Assembly (NCBI RefSeq): GCF_029227915.1
Contig: NC_079885.1
Location: 30,383,001-30,447,000 of the forward strand
Length of the DNA: 64,000 nt
Direction of reading: 5' to 3'
Source: Hydractinia symbiolongicarpus
Lineage: Eukaryota > Cnidaria > Hydrozoa > Anthoathecata > Hydractiniidae
The notes under the pieces are model-generated. The model had not been told where the DNA came from and did not search any database. It was given only the letters and a program-made list of their open reading frames with translations. A program made the position numbers and the translations under genes. How positions within the stretch are numbered: position 1 is the first letter of the stretch; the number at the start of each line of letters is the position of its first letter. Positions 37,501-51,476 of this stretch are shown here, piece by piece.

Positions 37501-38100
37501 ATGGGACGCTGAATAAAAGAAGTTTAATCGCTGGCAAACGAAAACCCGCGATTTCCCGTAAATGCCGGACTCGGCCCGTTTAGTCAAAAGTATACAAAGA
37601 AAGTACCCAGGGAGTAAACTCATTTCCCGAACGATTTTTTAAATTATTTTTCCACCACTAAAACGCATGAGACTTGTACTTTTCAAAAATGTATTCATTT
37701 TTGATGAGACGCTGAATAAAAGAAGTTTAATCGCCGGCAAACGAAAACCCGCGATTTCCCGTAAATCGTACTCGGCCCGAATAGTCAAATGTATACAAAA
37801 ATGTACCCAGGGAGTAAACTCATTTCTCGAACGATTTTTTAAATTATTTTTTCACCACTAAAACGCATGAGACTTGGAGTTTTCAAAAATGTTTTCATTT
37901 TTGATGGGACGCTGAATAAAATAAGTTTAATCGCTGGCAAACCAAAACCCGCGATTTCCCTTAAATCCCGGACTCGGCCCGTATAGTCAAAAGTATACAA
38001 AGAAAGTACCCAGGGAGTAAACTCATTTCCCGAACGATTTTTTAAATTATTTTTTCGTCACTAAAACGCATGAGACCTGTAGTTTTCAAAAATGTTTTCA
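31571..38100 (+). repeat. Block B2
   Basis: B-community units resume with TTCAGAAATG, ATGGCCGGAAAACG (near 31650, 32056, 32868, 34284, 36510), TTTTTCGAAAG, CACTGAAACGCATGAG and CATATCCCGAACGAG. From 31571 to about 33300 the order matches 60328-62057 at a shift of 28,757 bp. It matches 3001 to about 3600 at a shift of 28,570 bp. GGCCGGAAAACG units are spaced 7, 7 and 4 monomers (32775, 34193, 35610, 36422 for the associated frame), unlike the 21-mer of B1. No genes. Confidence 0.72.
36841..37246 (+). repeat. Single-monomer tandem doubling in B2
   Basis: Units starting at GACCAC 36841 and 37044 are a 203-bp tandem pair. They share the private CCCTTATATCCCGG (near 36947 and 37150) and the following TCATATCCCGAACGAG. 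The TTATATCCC change is not seen elsewhere in the window, so the doubling is recent and postdates that substitution. Confidence 0.75.
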
Positions 38101-38985
38101 TTTTTGATGGGACGCTGAATAAAAGAAGTTTAATCGCTGGCAAACGAAAACCCGCGATTTCCCTTAAATCCCGGACTCGGCCCGTATAGTCAAAAGTATA
38201 CAAAGAAAGTACCCAGGGAGTAAACTCATTTCCCGAACGATTTTTTAAATTATTTTTTCACCACTAAAACGCATGAGACTTGTAGTTTTCAAAAATGTTT
38301 TCATTTTTGATGGGACGCTGAATAAAAGAAGTTTAATCGCTGGCAAACGAAAACCCACGATTTCCTGTAAATCCCGGACTCGGCCCGTATAGTCAAAAGT
38401 ATACAAAGAAAGTACACAGGGAGTAAACTCATTTCCCGAACGATTTTTTAAATTATTTTTTCACCACTAAAACCCATGAGACTTGTAGTTTTCAAAAATA
38501 TTTTCATTTTTGATGAGACGCTTAATGAAAGAGGTTTAATCGCCAGCAAACGACAACCTGCGATTTCCCGTAAATCCCGGGCTTGGCCCGTATAGTCGAA
38601 TGTATACAAAGAAAGTACCCAGGGAGTAACTCATTTCCCGAACGATTTTTTAAATTATTTTTTCACCACTTAAACGCATGAGACTTGTAGGTTTCAAAAA
38701 TGTTTTCATTTTTGATGAGACGCCTAATGAAAGAGGTTTAATCGCCGGCAAACGAAAACCCGCGATTTCCCGTAAATTCCGGGCTTGGCCCGTATATTCC
38801 AATGTATACAAAGAAAGTACCCTGTAAGTAAACTCATTTCCAGAACGATTTTTTAAATTATTTTTTCACCACTAAAACGCATAAGACTTGTAGTTTTCAA
38901 AAATGTTTTCATTTTTGATGAGACGCTGAATAAAAGAAGTTTAATCGCCGGCAAACGAAAACCTGCGATTTCCCGTAAATCGTAC
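38101..38985 (+). repeat. C-type monomers at the B2 to mixed-region transition
   Basis: Four or so units of C type (CCCACGATTTCCTG, CGCCAGCAAACGACAACC, CACTTAAACG with CGCCTAATG, ACGCATAAGACTTG) follow a GTCACTAAAACGCATGAGACCTG unit. They supply the C half of the mixed higher-order repeat that follows. Confidence 0.6.
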
Positions 38986-41900
38986 TCGGCCCGAATAGTC
39001 AAATGTATACAAAAAAGTACCCAGGGAGTAAACTCATTTTTCGAAAGATTTTTTAAATTATTTTTTCACCACTAAAACGCTTGAGACTTGTAGTTTTCAA
39101 AAATGTTTTCATTTTTGATGGGACGCTGAATAAAGGAAGTTTAATCGCTGGCAAACGAAAACCCGCGATTTCCCTTAAATCCCGGACTCGGCCCGTATAG
39201 TCAAAAGTATACAAAGAAAGTACCCAGGGAGTAAACTCATTTCCCGAACGATTTTTTAAATTATTTTTTCACCACTGAAACGCATGAGACTTGTAGTTTT
39301 CAAAAATGTTTTCATTTTTGATGGGACGCTAAATAAAAGAAGTTTAATCGCTGGCAAACGAAAACCCACGATTTCCTGTAAATCCCGGACTCGGCCTGTA
39401 TAGTCAAAAGTATACAAAGAAAGTACACAGGGAGTAAACTCATTTCCCGAACGATTTTTTAAATTATTTTTTCACCACTAAAACGCATGAGACTTGTAGT
39501 TTTCAAAAATGTTTTCATTTTTGATGAGACGCTTAATGAAAGATGTTTAATCGCCAGCAAACGACAACCTGCGATTTCCTGTAAATCCCGGGCTTGGCCC
39601 GTATAGTCGAATGTATACAAAGAAAGTACCCAGGGAGTAACTCATTTCCCGAACGATTTTTTAAATTATTTTTCGTCACTAAAACGCATGAGACCTGTAG
39701 TTTTCAAAAATGTTTTCATTTTTGATGGGACGCCTAATGAAAGAGGTTTAATCGCCGGCAAACGAAAACCCGCGATTTCCCGTAAATTCCGGGCTTGGCC
39801 CGTATAGTCCAATGTATACAAAGAAAGTACCCTGTAAGTAAACTCATTTCCAGAACGATTTTTTAAATTATTTTTTCACCACTAAAACGCATAAGACTTG
39901 TAGTTTTCAAAAATGTTTTCATTTTTGATGAGACGCTGAATAAAAGAAGTTTAATCGCCGGCAAACGAAAACCCGCGATTTCCCGTAAATCGTACTCGGC
40001 CCGAATAGTCAAATGTATACAAAAAAGTACCCAGGGAGTAAACTCATTTTTCGAAAGATTTTTTAAATTATTTTTTCACCACTAAAACGCTTGAGACTTG
40101 TAGTTTTCAAAAATGTTTTCATTTTTGATGGGACGCTGAATAAAGGAAGTTTAATCGCTGGCAAACGAAAACCCGCGATTTCCCTTAAATCCCGGACTCG
40201 GCCCGTATAGTCAAAAGTATACAAAGAAAGTACCCAGGGAGTAAACTCATTTCCCGAACGATTTTTTAAATTATTTTTTCACCACTGAAACGCATGAGAC
40301 TTGTGGTTTTCAAAAATGTTTTCATTTTTGATGAGACGCTAAATGAAAGTGGTTTAATGGCCGGAAAACGAAAACCCGCGATTTCTCGTAAATCCCGGGC
40401 TTGGCCCGTATAGTCAAAAGTATACAAAAAATGTACCCAGGGAGTAAACTCATTTCTCAAACGATTTTTTAATATATTTTTTCACCACTAAAACGCATGA
40501 GATTTGTAGTTTTCAAAAATGTTTTTATTTTTGATGAGACGCTGAATAAAAGAAGTTTAATCGCTGGCAAACGAAAACCCGTGATTTTCCGTAAATCCCG
40601 GACTCGGCCCGTATAGTCAAAAGTATACAAAAAAGAACCCAGTGAGTAAACTCATTTCTCGAACGATTTTTTAAAATATTTTTTGACCACTAAAACGCAT
40701 GAGACTTGTAGTTTTCAAAATTGTTTTCATTTTTGATGGGACGCTGAATAAAAGAAGTTTAATCGCTGGCAAACGAAAACCCGCGATTTCCCTTAAATCC
40801 CGGACTCGGCCCGTATAGTCAAAAGTATACAAAGAAAGTACCCAGGGAGTAAACTCATATCCCGAACGAGTTTTTAAATTATTTTTTCACCACTTAAACG
40901 CATGAGACTTGTAGGTTTCAAAAATGTTTTCATTTTTGATGAGACGCCTAATGAAAGAGGTTTAATCGCCGGCAAACGAAAACCCGCGATTTCCCGTAAA
41001 TTCCGGGCTTGGCCCGTATAGTCCAATGTATACAAAGAAAGTACCCTGTAAGTAAACTCATTTCCAGAACGATTTTTTAAATTATTTTTTCACCACTAAA
41101 ACGCATAAGACTTGTAGTTTTCAAAAATGTTTTCATTTTTGATGAGACGCTGAATAAAAGAAGTTTAATCGCCGGCAAACGAAAACCCGCGATTTCCCGT
41201 AAATCGTACTCGGCCCGAATAGTCAAATGTATACAAAAAAGTACCCAGGGAGTAAACTCATTTTTCGAAAGATTTTTTAAATTATTTTTTCACCACTAAA
41301 ACGCTTGAGACTTGTAGTTTTCAAAAATGTTTTCATTTTTGATGGGACGCTGAATAAAGGAAGTTTAATCGCTGGCAAACGAAAACCCGCGATTTCCCTT
41401 AAATCCCGGACTCGGCCCGTATAGTCAAAAGTATACAAAGAAAGTAACCAGGGAGTAAACTCATTTCCCGAACGATTTTTTAAATTATTTTTTCACCACT
41501 GAAACGCATGAGACTTGTAGTTTTCAAAAATGTTTTCATTTTTGATGGGACGCTGAATAAAAGAAGTTTAATCGCTGGCAAACGAAAACCCACGATTTCC
41601 TGTAAATCCCGGACTCGGCCCGTATAGTCAAAAGTATACAAAGAAAGTACACAGGGAGTAAACTCATTTCCCGAACGATTTTTTAAATTATTTTTTCACC
41701 ACTAAAACGCATGAGACTTGTAGTTTTCAAAAATGTTTTCATTTTTGATGAGACGCTTAATGAAAGAGGTTTAATCGCCAGCAAACGACAACCTGCGATT
41801 TCCCGTAAATCCCGGGCTTGGCCCGTATAGTCGAATGTATACAAAGAAAGTACCCAGGGAGTAACTCATTTCCCGAACGATTTTTTAAATTATTTTTTCA

Positions 41901-42020
41901 CCACTTAAACGCATGAGACTTGTAGGTTTCAAAAATGTTTTCATTTTTGATGAGACGCCTAATGAAAGAGGTTTAATCGCCGGCAAACGAAAACCCGCGA
42001 TTTCCCGTAAATTCCGGGGT
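38986..42020 (+). repeat. 15-mer (~3,035 bp) mixed B/C higher-order repeat, copy 1
   Basis: The segment repeats at a shift of 3,034-3,035 bp. The ACGCTTGAGACTTG unit at 39081 aligns with 42115, a chimeric GATGGGACGCCTAATG unit at 39724 aligns with 42759, and the ATGGCCGGAAAACG unit near 40358 aligns near 43393. It mixes B units and C units that are in separate blocks elsewhere. Internal ACGCTTGAG units are 5 and 6 monomers apart, so the 15-mer is itself composite. Confidence 0.8.
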
Positions 42021-45000
42021 TGGCCCGAATAGTCAAATGTATACAAAAAAGTACCCAGGGAGTAAACTCATTTTTCGAAAGATTTTTTAAATTATTTTTT
42101 CACCACTAAAACGCTTGAGACTTGTAGTTTTCAAAAATGTTTTCATTTTTGATGGGACGCTGAATAAAGGAAGTTTAATCGCTGGCAAACGAAAACCCGC
42201 GATTTCCCTTAAATCCCGGACTCGGCCCGTATAGTCAAAAGTATACAAAGAAAGTACCCAGGGAGTAAACTCATTTCCCGAACGATTTTTTAAATTATTT
42301 TTTCACCACTGAAACGCATGAGACTTGTAGTTTTCAAAAATGTTTTCATTTTTGATGGGACGCTGAATAAAAGAAGTTTAATCGCTGGCAAACGAAAACC
42401 CACGATTTCCTGTAAATCCCGGACTCGGCCCGTATAGTCAAAAGTATACAAAGAAAGTACACAGGGAGTAAACTCATTTCCCGAACGATTTTTTAAATTA
42501 TTTTTTCACCACTAAAACGCATGAGACTTGTAGTTTTCAAAAATGTTTTCATTTTTGATGAGACGCTTAATGAAAGATGTTTAATCGCCAGCAAACGACA
42601 ACCTGCGATTTCCTGTAAATCCCGGGCTTGGCCCGTATAGTCGAATGTATACAAAGAAAGTACCCAGGGAGTAACTCATTTCCCGAACGATTTTTTAAAT
42701 TATTTTTTCGTCACTAAAACGCATGAGACCTGTAGTTTTCAAAAATGTTTTCATTTTTGATGGGACGCCTAATGAAAGAGGTTTAATCGCCGGCAAACGA
42801 AAACCCGCGATTTCCCGTAAATTCCGGGCTTGGCCCGTATAGTCCAATGTATACAAAGAAAGTACCCTGTAAGTAAACTCATTTCCAGAACGATTTTTTA
42901 AATTATTTTTTCACCACTAAAACGCATAAGACTTGTAGTTTTCAAAAATGTTTTCATTTTTGATGAGACGCTGAATAAAAGAAGTTTAATCGCCGGCAAA
43001 CGAAAACCCGCGATTTCCCGTAAATCGTACTCGGCCCGAATAGTCAAATGTATACAAAAAAGTACCCAGGGAGTAAACTCATTTTTCGAAAGATTTTTTA
43101 AATTATTTTTTCACCACTAAAACGCTTGAGACTTGTAGTTTTCAAAAATGTTTTCATTTTTGATGGGACGCTGAATAAAGGAAGTTTAATCGCTGGCAAA
43201 CGAAAACCCGCGATTTCCCTTAAATCCCGGACTCGGCCCGTATAGTCAAAAGTATACAAAGAAAGTACCCAGGGAGTAAACTCATTTCCCGAACGATTTT
43301 TTAAATTATTTTTTCACCACTGAAACGCATGAGACTTGTGGTTTTCAAAAATGTTTTCATTTTTGATGAGACGCTAAATGAAAGTGGTTTAATGGCCGGA
43401 AAACGAAAACCCGCGATTTCTCGTAAATCCCGGGCTTGGCCCGTATAGTCAAAAGTATACAAAAAATGTACCCAGGGAGTAAACTCATTTCTCAAACGAT
43501 TTTTTAATATATTTTTTCACCACTAAAACGCATGAGATTTGTAGTTTTCAAAAATGTTTTTATTTTTGATGAGACGCTGAATAAAAGAAGTTTAATCGCT
43601 GGCAAACGAAAACCCGTGATTTTCCGTAAATCCCGGACTCGGCCCGTATAGTCAAAAGTATACAAAAAAGAACCCAGGGAGTAAACTCATTTCTCGAACG
43701 ATTTTTTAAAATATTTTTTGACCACTAAAACGCATGAGACTTGTAGTTTTCAAAATTGTTTTCATTTTTGATGGGACGCTGAATAAAAGAAGTTTAATCG
43801 CTGGCAAACGAAAACCCGCGATTTCCCTTAAATCCCGGACTCGGCCCGTATAGTCAAAAGTATACAAAGAAAGTACCCAGGGAGTAAACTCATATCCCGA
43901 ACGAGTTTTTAAATTATTTTTTCACCACTTAAACGCATGAGACTTGTAGGTTTCAAAAATGTTTTCATTTTTGATGAGACGCCTAATGAAAGAGGTTTAA
44001 TCGCCGGCAAACGAAAACCCGCGATTTCCCGTAAATTCCGGGCTTGGCCCGTATAGTCCAATGTATACAAAGAAAGTACCCTGTAAGTAAACTCATTTCC
44101 AGAACGATTTTTTAAATTATTTTTTCACCACTAAAACGCATAAGACTTGTAGTTTTCAAAAATGTTTTCATTTTTGATGAGACGCTGAATAAAAGAAGTT
44201 TAATCGCCGGCAAACGAAAACCCGCGATTTCCCGTAAATCGTACTCGGCCCGAATAGTCAAATGTATACAAAAAAGTACCCAGGGAGTAAACTCATTTTT
44301 CGAAAGATTTTTTAAATTATTTTTTCACCACTAAAACGCTTGAGACTTGTAGTTTTCAAAAATGTTTTCATTTTTGATGGGACGCTGATTAAAGGAAGTT
44401 TAATCGCTGGCAAACGAAAACCCGCGATTTCCCTTAAATCCCGGACTCGGCCCGTATAGTCAAAAGTATACAAAGAAAGTAACCAGGGAGTAAACTCATT
44501 TCCCGAACGATTTTTTAAATTATTTTTTCACCACTGAAACGCATGAGACTTGTAGTTTTCAAAAATGTTTTCATTTTTGATGGGACGCTGAATAAAAGAA
44601 GTTTAATCGCTGGCAAACGAAAACCCACGATTTCCTGTAAATCCCGGACTCGGCCCGTATAGTCAAAAGTATACAAAGAAAGTACACAGGGAGTAAACTC
44701 ATTTCCCGAACGATTTTTTAAATTATTTTTTCACCACTAAAACGCATGAGACTTGTAGTTTTCAAAAATGTTTTCATTTTTGATGAGACGCTTAATGAAA
44801 GAGGTTTAATCGCCAGCAAACGACAACCTGCGATTTCCCGTAAATCCCGGGCTTGGCCCGTATAGTCGAATGTATACAAAGAAAGTACCCAGGGAGTAAC
44901 TCATTTCCCGAACGATTTTTTAAATTATTTTTTCACCACTTAAACGCATGAGACTTGTAGGTTTCAAAAATGTTTTCATTTTTGATGAGACGCCTAATGA

Positions 45001-45055
45001 AAGAGGTTTAATCGCCGGCAAACGAAAACCCGCGATTTCCCGTAAATTCCGGGCT
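42021..45055 (+). repeat. 15-mer (~3,035 bp) mixed B/C higher-order repeat, copy 2
   Basis: Second copy. The junction is visible at about 42005-42035: AAATTCCGGGG, then TTGG, then CCCGAATAGTCAAATG. This joins the left part of a CGCCTAATG unit to the right part of a deletion-variant unit, a combination found only here. Differences from copy 1 are few, such as GCCTGTATAG at 39394 versus GCCCGTATAG, and CGCTAAATAAAAG near 39329 versus CGCTGAATAAAAG. Confidence 0.8.
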
Positions 45056-46350
45056 TGGCCCGTATAGTCCAATGTATACAAAGAAAGTACCCTGTAAGTA
45101 AACTCATTTCCAGAACGATTTTTTAAATTATTTTTTCACCACTAAAACGCATAAGACTTGTAGTTTTCAAAAATGTTTTCATTTTTGATGAGACGCTGAA
45201 TAAAAGAAGTGTAATCGCCGGCAAACGAAAACCCGCGATTTCCCGTAAATCGTACTCGGCCCGAATAGTCAAATGTATACAAAAAAGTACCCAGGGAGTA
45301 AACTCATTTTTCGAAAGATTTTTTAAATTATTTTTTCACCACTAAAACGCTTGAGACTTGTAGTTTTCAAAAATGTTTTCATTTTTGATGGGACGCTGAA
45401 TAAAGGAAGTTTAATCGCTGGCAAACGAAAACCCGCGATTTCCCTTAAATCCCGGACTCGGCCCGTATAGTCAAAAGTATACAAAGAAAGTACCCAGGGA
45501 GTAAACTCATTTCCCGAACGATTTTTTAAATTATTTTTTCACCACTGAAACGCATGAGACTTGTGGTTTTCAAAAATGTTTTCATTTTTGATGAGACGCT
45601 AAATGAAAGTGGTTTAATGGCCGGAAAACGAAAACCCGCGATTTCTCGTAAATCCCGGGCTTGGCCCGTATAGTCAAAAGTATACAAAAAATGTACCCAG
45701 GGAGTAAACTCATTTCTCAAACGATTTTTTAAATTATTTTTTCACCACTAAAACGCATGAGATTTGTAGTTTTCAAAAATGTTTTTATTTTTGATGAGAC
45801 GCTGAATAAAAGAAGTTTAATCGCTGGCAAACGAAAACCCGTGATTTTCCGTAAATCCCGGACTCGGCCCGTATAGTCAAAAGTATACAAAAAAGTACCC
45901 AGGGAGTAAACTCATTTCTCGAACGATTTTTTAAAATATTTTTTGACCACTAAAACGCATGAGACTTGTAGTTTTCAAAATTGTTTTCATTTTTGATGGG
46001 ACGCTGAATAAAAGAAGTTTAATCGCTGGCAAACGAAAACCCGCGATTTCCCTTAAATCCCGGACTCGGCCCGTATAGTCAAAAGTATACAAAGAAAGTA
46101 CCCAGGGAGTAAACTCATATCCCGAACGAGTTTTTAAATTATTTTTTCACCACTAAAACGCATGAGACTTGTAGTTTTCAAAAATGTTTTCATTTTTGAT
46201 GGGACGCTAAATAAAAGAAGTTTAATCGCTGGCAAACGAAAACCCGCGATTTCCCGTAAATCCCGAACTCGGCCCATATAGTCGAAAGTATACAAAGAAA
46301 GTACCCAGGGAGTAAACTCATTTCCCGAACGATTTTTTAAATTATTTTTT
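45056..46350 (+). repeat. B-type tail after the 15-mers
   Basis: The region continues with the ACGCATAAG unit, the deletion variant, ACGCTTGAG, ATGGCCGGAAAACG (near 45617), AATATTTTTTGACCAC and TCATATCCCGAACGAG units. It ends with a fused unit near 46350-46395 (AAAGCGCATGAG, then TTGTAGTTTTC, then TGTATTCATTTTTGATGAG). In other B segments these parts belong to successive monomers, so one monomer has been lost. Confidence 0.6.
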
Positions 46351-49044
46351 CACCACTAAAGCGCATGAGACTTGTAGTTTTCAAAAATGTATTCATTTTT
46401 GATGAGACGCTGAATAAAAGAAGTTTAATCGCCGGCAAACGAAAACCCGCGATTTCCCGTAAATCGTACTCGGCCCGAATAGTCAAATGTATGCAAAAAA
46501 GTACCCAGGGAGTAAACTCATTTCTCGAACGATTTTTTAAATTATTTTTTCACCACTAAAACGCATGAGACTTGGAGTTTTCAAAAATGTTTTCATTTTT
46601 GATGGGACGCTGAATAAAATAAGTTTAATCGCTGGCAAACCAAAACCCGCGATTTCCCTTAAATCCCGGACTCGGCCCGTATAGTCAAAAGTATACAAAG
46701 AAAGTACCCAGGGAGTAAACTCATTTCCCGAACGATTTTTAAATTATTTTTTCGTCACTAAAACGCATGAGACCGGTAGTTTTCAAAAATGTTTTCATTT
46801 TTGATGGGACGCTGAATAAAAGAAGTTTAATCGCTGGCAAACGAAAACCCGCGATTTCCCTTAAATCCCGGACTCGGCCCGTATAGTCAAAAGTATACAA
46901 AGAAAGTACCCAGGGAGTAAACTCATTTCCCGAACGATTTTTTAAATTATTTTTTCACCACTAAAACGCATGAGACTTGTAGTTTTCAAAAATGTTTTCA
47001 TTTTTGATGGGACGCTGAATAAAAGAAGTTTAATCGCTGGCAAACGAAAACCCACGATTTCCTGTAAATCCCGGACTCGGCCCGTATAGTCAAAAGTATA
47101 CAAAGAAAGTACCCAGGGAGTAAACTCATTTCCCGAACGATTTTTTAAATTATTTTTTCACCACTAAAACGCATGAGACTTGTAGTTTTCAAAAATGTTT
47201 TCATTTTTGATGAGACGCTTAATGAAAGAGGTTTAATCGCCAGCAAACGACAACCTGCGATTTCCCGTAAATCCCGGGCTTGGCCCGTATAGTCGAATGT
47301 ATACAAAGAAAGTACCCAGGGAGTAACTCATTTCCCGAACGATTTTTTAAATTATTTTTTCACCACTTAAACGCATGAGACTTGTAGGTTTCAAAAATGT
47401 TTTCATTTTTGATGAGACGCCTAATGAAAGAGGTTTAATCGCCGGCAAACGAAAACCCGCGATTTCCCGTAAATTCCGGGCTTGGCCCGTATAGTCCAAT
47501 GTATACAAAGAAAGTACCCTGCAAGTAAACTCATTTCCCAAACAATTTTTTACATTATTTTTTCACCACTAAAACGCATGAGACTTGTAGTTTTCAAAAA
47601 TGTTTTCATTTTTGATGGAACGCTGAAGAAAAGAAGTTTAATCGCTGGCAAACGAAAACATGCGATTTCCCGTAAATCCCGGGCTTGGCCCGTATAGTCG
47701 AATGTATACAAAGAAAGTACCCAGGGAGTAACACATTTCCCGAACGATTTTTTAAATTATTTTTTCACCACTAAAACGCATGAGACTTGTAGTTTTTAAA
47801 AATGTTTTCATTTTTGATGAGACGCTTAATGAAAGAGGTTTAATCGCCGGCAAACGAAAACCCGCGATTTTGCGTAAATCCCGGGCTTGGCCCGTATAGT
47901 CGAATGTATACAAAGAAAGTATACTGTGAGTAACACATTTCCCGAACGATTTTTTAAATTATTTTTTCACCACTAAAACGCATGAGACTTGTAGGTTTCA
48001 AAAATGTTTTCATTTTTGATGAGACGCCTAATGAAAGAGGTTTAATCGCCGGCAAACGAAAACCCGCGATTTCCCGTAAATCCCGGGCTTGGCCCGTATA
48101 GTGGAATATATACAAAGAAAGTATACTGTGAGTAAACTCATTTCCAGAACGATTTTTTAAATTATTTTTTCACCACTAAAACGCATAAGACTTGTAGTTT
48201 TCAAAAATGTTTTCATTTTTGATGGGACGCTGAAGAAAAGAAGTTTAATCGCTGGCAAACGAAAACCCGCGATTTCCCGTAAATCCCGGGCTTGGCCCGT
48301 ATAGTCGAATGTATACAAAGAAAGTACCCAGGGAGTAACACATTTCCCGAACGATTTTTTAAATTATTTTTTCACCACTAAAACGCATGAGACTTGTAGT
48401 TTTCAAAAATGTTTTCATTTTTGATGAGACGCCTAATGAAAGAGGTTTAATCGCCGGCAAACCAAAACCCGCGATTTCCCTTAAATCCCGGACTCGGCCC
48501 GTATAGTCAAAAGTATACAAAGAAAGTACCCAGGGAGTAAACTCATTTCCCGAACGATTTTTTAAATTATTTTTTCACCACTAAAACGCATGAGACCTGT
48601 AGTTTTCAAAAATGTTTTCATTTTTGATGGGACGCTGAATAAAAGAAGTTTAATCGCTGGCAAACGAAAACCCGCGATTTCCCTTAAATCCCGGACTCGG
48701 CCCGTATAGTCAAAAGTATACAAAGAAAGTACCTAGGGAGTAAACTCATTTCCCGAACGATTTTTTAAATTATTTTTTCACCACTAAAACGCATGAGACT
48801 TGTAGTTTTCAAAAATGTTATCATTTTTGATTGGACGCTGAATAAAAGAAGTTTAATCGCTGGCAAACGAAAACCCACGATTTCCTGTAAATCCCGGACT
48901 CGGCCCGTATAGTCAAAAGTATACAAAGAAAGTACCCAGGGAGTAAACTCATTTCCCGAACGATTTTTTAAATTATTTTTTCACCACTAAAACGCATGAG
49001 ACTTGTAGTTTTCAAAAATGTTTTCATTTTTGATGAGACGCTTA

Positions 49045-51476
49045 ATGAAAGAGGTTTAATCGCCAGCAAACGACAACCTGCGATTTCCCGTAAATCCCGG
49101 GCTTGGCCCGTATAGTCGAATGTATACAAAGAAAGTACCCAGGGAGTAACTCATTTCCCGAACGATTTTTTAAATTATTTTTTCACCACTTAAACGCATG
49201 AGACTTGTAGGTTTCAAAAATGTTTTCATTTTTGATGAGACGCCTAATGAAAGAGGTTTAATCGCCGGCAAACGAAAACCCGCGATTTCCGTTAAATTCC
49301 GGGCTTGGCCCGTATAGTCAAATGTATACAAAAAAAAGTACCCAGGGAGTAAACTCATTTCCCAAACGATTTTTTACATTATTTTTTCACCACTAAAACG
49401 CATGAGACTTGTAGTTTTCAAAAATGTTTTCATTTTTGATGGGACGCTGAATAAAAGAAGTTTAATCGCTGGCAAACGAAAACCCGCGATTTCCCGTAAA
49501 TCTCGGACTCGGCCTGTATAGTCAAAAGTATACAAAGAAAGTACCCAGCGAGTAAACTCATGTCCCTAACGATTTTTTAAATTATTTTTTCACCACTAAA
49601 ACGCATGAGACTTGTAGTTTTCAAAAATGTTTTTATTTTTGATGGGACGCTGAATAAAAGACGTTTAATCGCTGGCAAACGAAAACCCGCGCTTTCCCGT
49701 AAATCCCGGACTCGGCCCGTATAGTCAAAAGTAAACAAAGAAAGTACCCAGGGAGTAAACTCATTTCCCAAACTATTTTTTACATTATTTTTTCACCACT
49801 AAAACGCATGAGACTTGTAGTTTTCAAAAATGTTTTCATTTTTGATGGGACGCTGAAGAAAAGAAGTTTAATCGCTGGCAAACGAAAACCCGCGATTTCC
49901 CGTAAATCCCGGGCTTGGCCCGTATAGTCGAATGTATACAAAGAAAGTACCCAGGGAGTAACACATTTCCCGAACGATTTTTTAAATTATTTTTTCACCA
50001 CTAAAACGCATGAGACTTGTAGTTTTTAAAAATGTTTTCATTTTTGATGAGACGCTTAATGAAAGAGGTTTAATCGCCGGCAAACGAAAACCCGCGATTT
50101 CCCGTAAATCCCGGGCTTGGCCCGTATAGTCGAATGTATACAAAGAAATTATACTGTGAGTAACACATTTCCCGAACGATTTTTTAAATTATTTTTTCAC
50201 CACTAAAACGCATGAGACTTGTAGGTTTCAAAAATGTTTTCATTTTTGATGAGACGCTTAATGAAAGAGGTTTAATCGCCGGCAAACGAAAACCCGCGAT
50301 TTCCCGTAAATCCCGGGCTTGGCCCGTATAGTGGAATATATACAAAGAAAGTATACTGTGAGTAAATTCATTTCCAGAACGATTTTTTAAATTATTTTTT
50401 CACCACTAAAACGCATAAGACTTGTAGTTTTCAAAAATGTTTTCATTTTTCATGGGACGCTGAAGAAAAGAAGTTTAATCGCTGGCAAACAAAAACCCGC
50501 GATTTCCCGTAAATCCCGGGCTTGGCCCGTATAGTCGAATGTATACAAAGAAAGTACCCAGGGAGTAACACATTTCCCGAACGATTTTTTAAATTATTTT
50601 TTCACCACTAAAACGCATGAGACTTGTAGTTTTCAAAAATGTTTTCATTTTTGATGAGACGCTTAATGAAAGAGGTTTAATCGCCGGCAAACGAAAACCC
50701 GCGATTTCCCGTAAATCCCGGGCTTGGCCCGTATAGTCGAATGTATACAAAGAAAGTATACTGTGAGTAACACATTTCCCGAACGATTTTTTAAATTATT
50801 TTTTCACCACTAAAACGCATGAGACTTGTAGGTTTCAAAAATGTTTTCATTTTTGATGAGACGCTTAATGAAAGAGGTTTAATCGCCAGCAAACGACAAC
50901 CTGCGATTTCCCGTAAATCCCGGGCTTGGCCCGTATAGTCGAATGTATACAAAGAAAGTACCCAGGGAGTAACTCATTTCCCGAACGATTTTTTAAATTA
51001 TTTTTTCACCACTTAAACGCATGAGACTTGTAGGTTTCAAAAATGTTTTCATTTTTGATGAGACGCCTAATGAAAGAGGTTTAATCGCCGGCAAACGAAA
51101 ACCCGCGATTTCCCGTAAATTCCGGGCTTGGCCCGTATAGTCCAATGTATACAAAGAAAGTACCCTCTAAGTAAACTCATTTCCCGAACGATTTTTTAAA
51201 TTATTTTTTCACCACTAAAACGCATGAGACTTGTAGTTTTTAAAAATGTTTTCATTTTTGATGAGACGCTGAATAAAAGAAGTTTAATCTCCGGCAAACG
51301 AAAACACGCGATTTCCCGTAAATCCCGAACTCGGTCCGAATAGTCAAATGTATACAAAAAAAAGTACCCAGGGAGTAAACTCATTTCCCAAACGATTTTT
51401 TACATTATTTTTTCACCACTAAAACGCATGAGACTTGTAGTTTTCAAAAATGTTTTCATTTTTGATGGGACGCTTA
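49045..51476 (+). repeat. 12-mer (2,432 bp) higher-order repeat, copy 1
   Basis: Markers repeat at a shift of 2,432 bp: CGCCAGCAAACG 49061 with 51493, CTCATGTCCC 49557 with 51989, AAAGTAAACAAAG 49727 with 52159, and the GTGGAATATATAC unit near 50330 with 52762. Private differences include AAATTATACTG near 52790 versus AAAGTATACTG near 50350, and CATGGGACG versus GATGGGACG near 50451. Confidence 0.8.
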
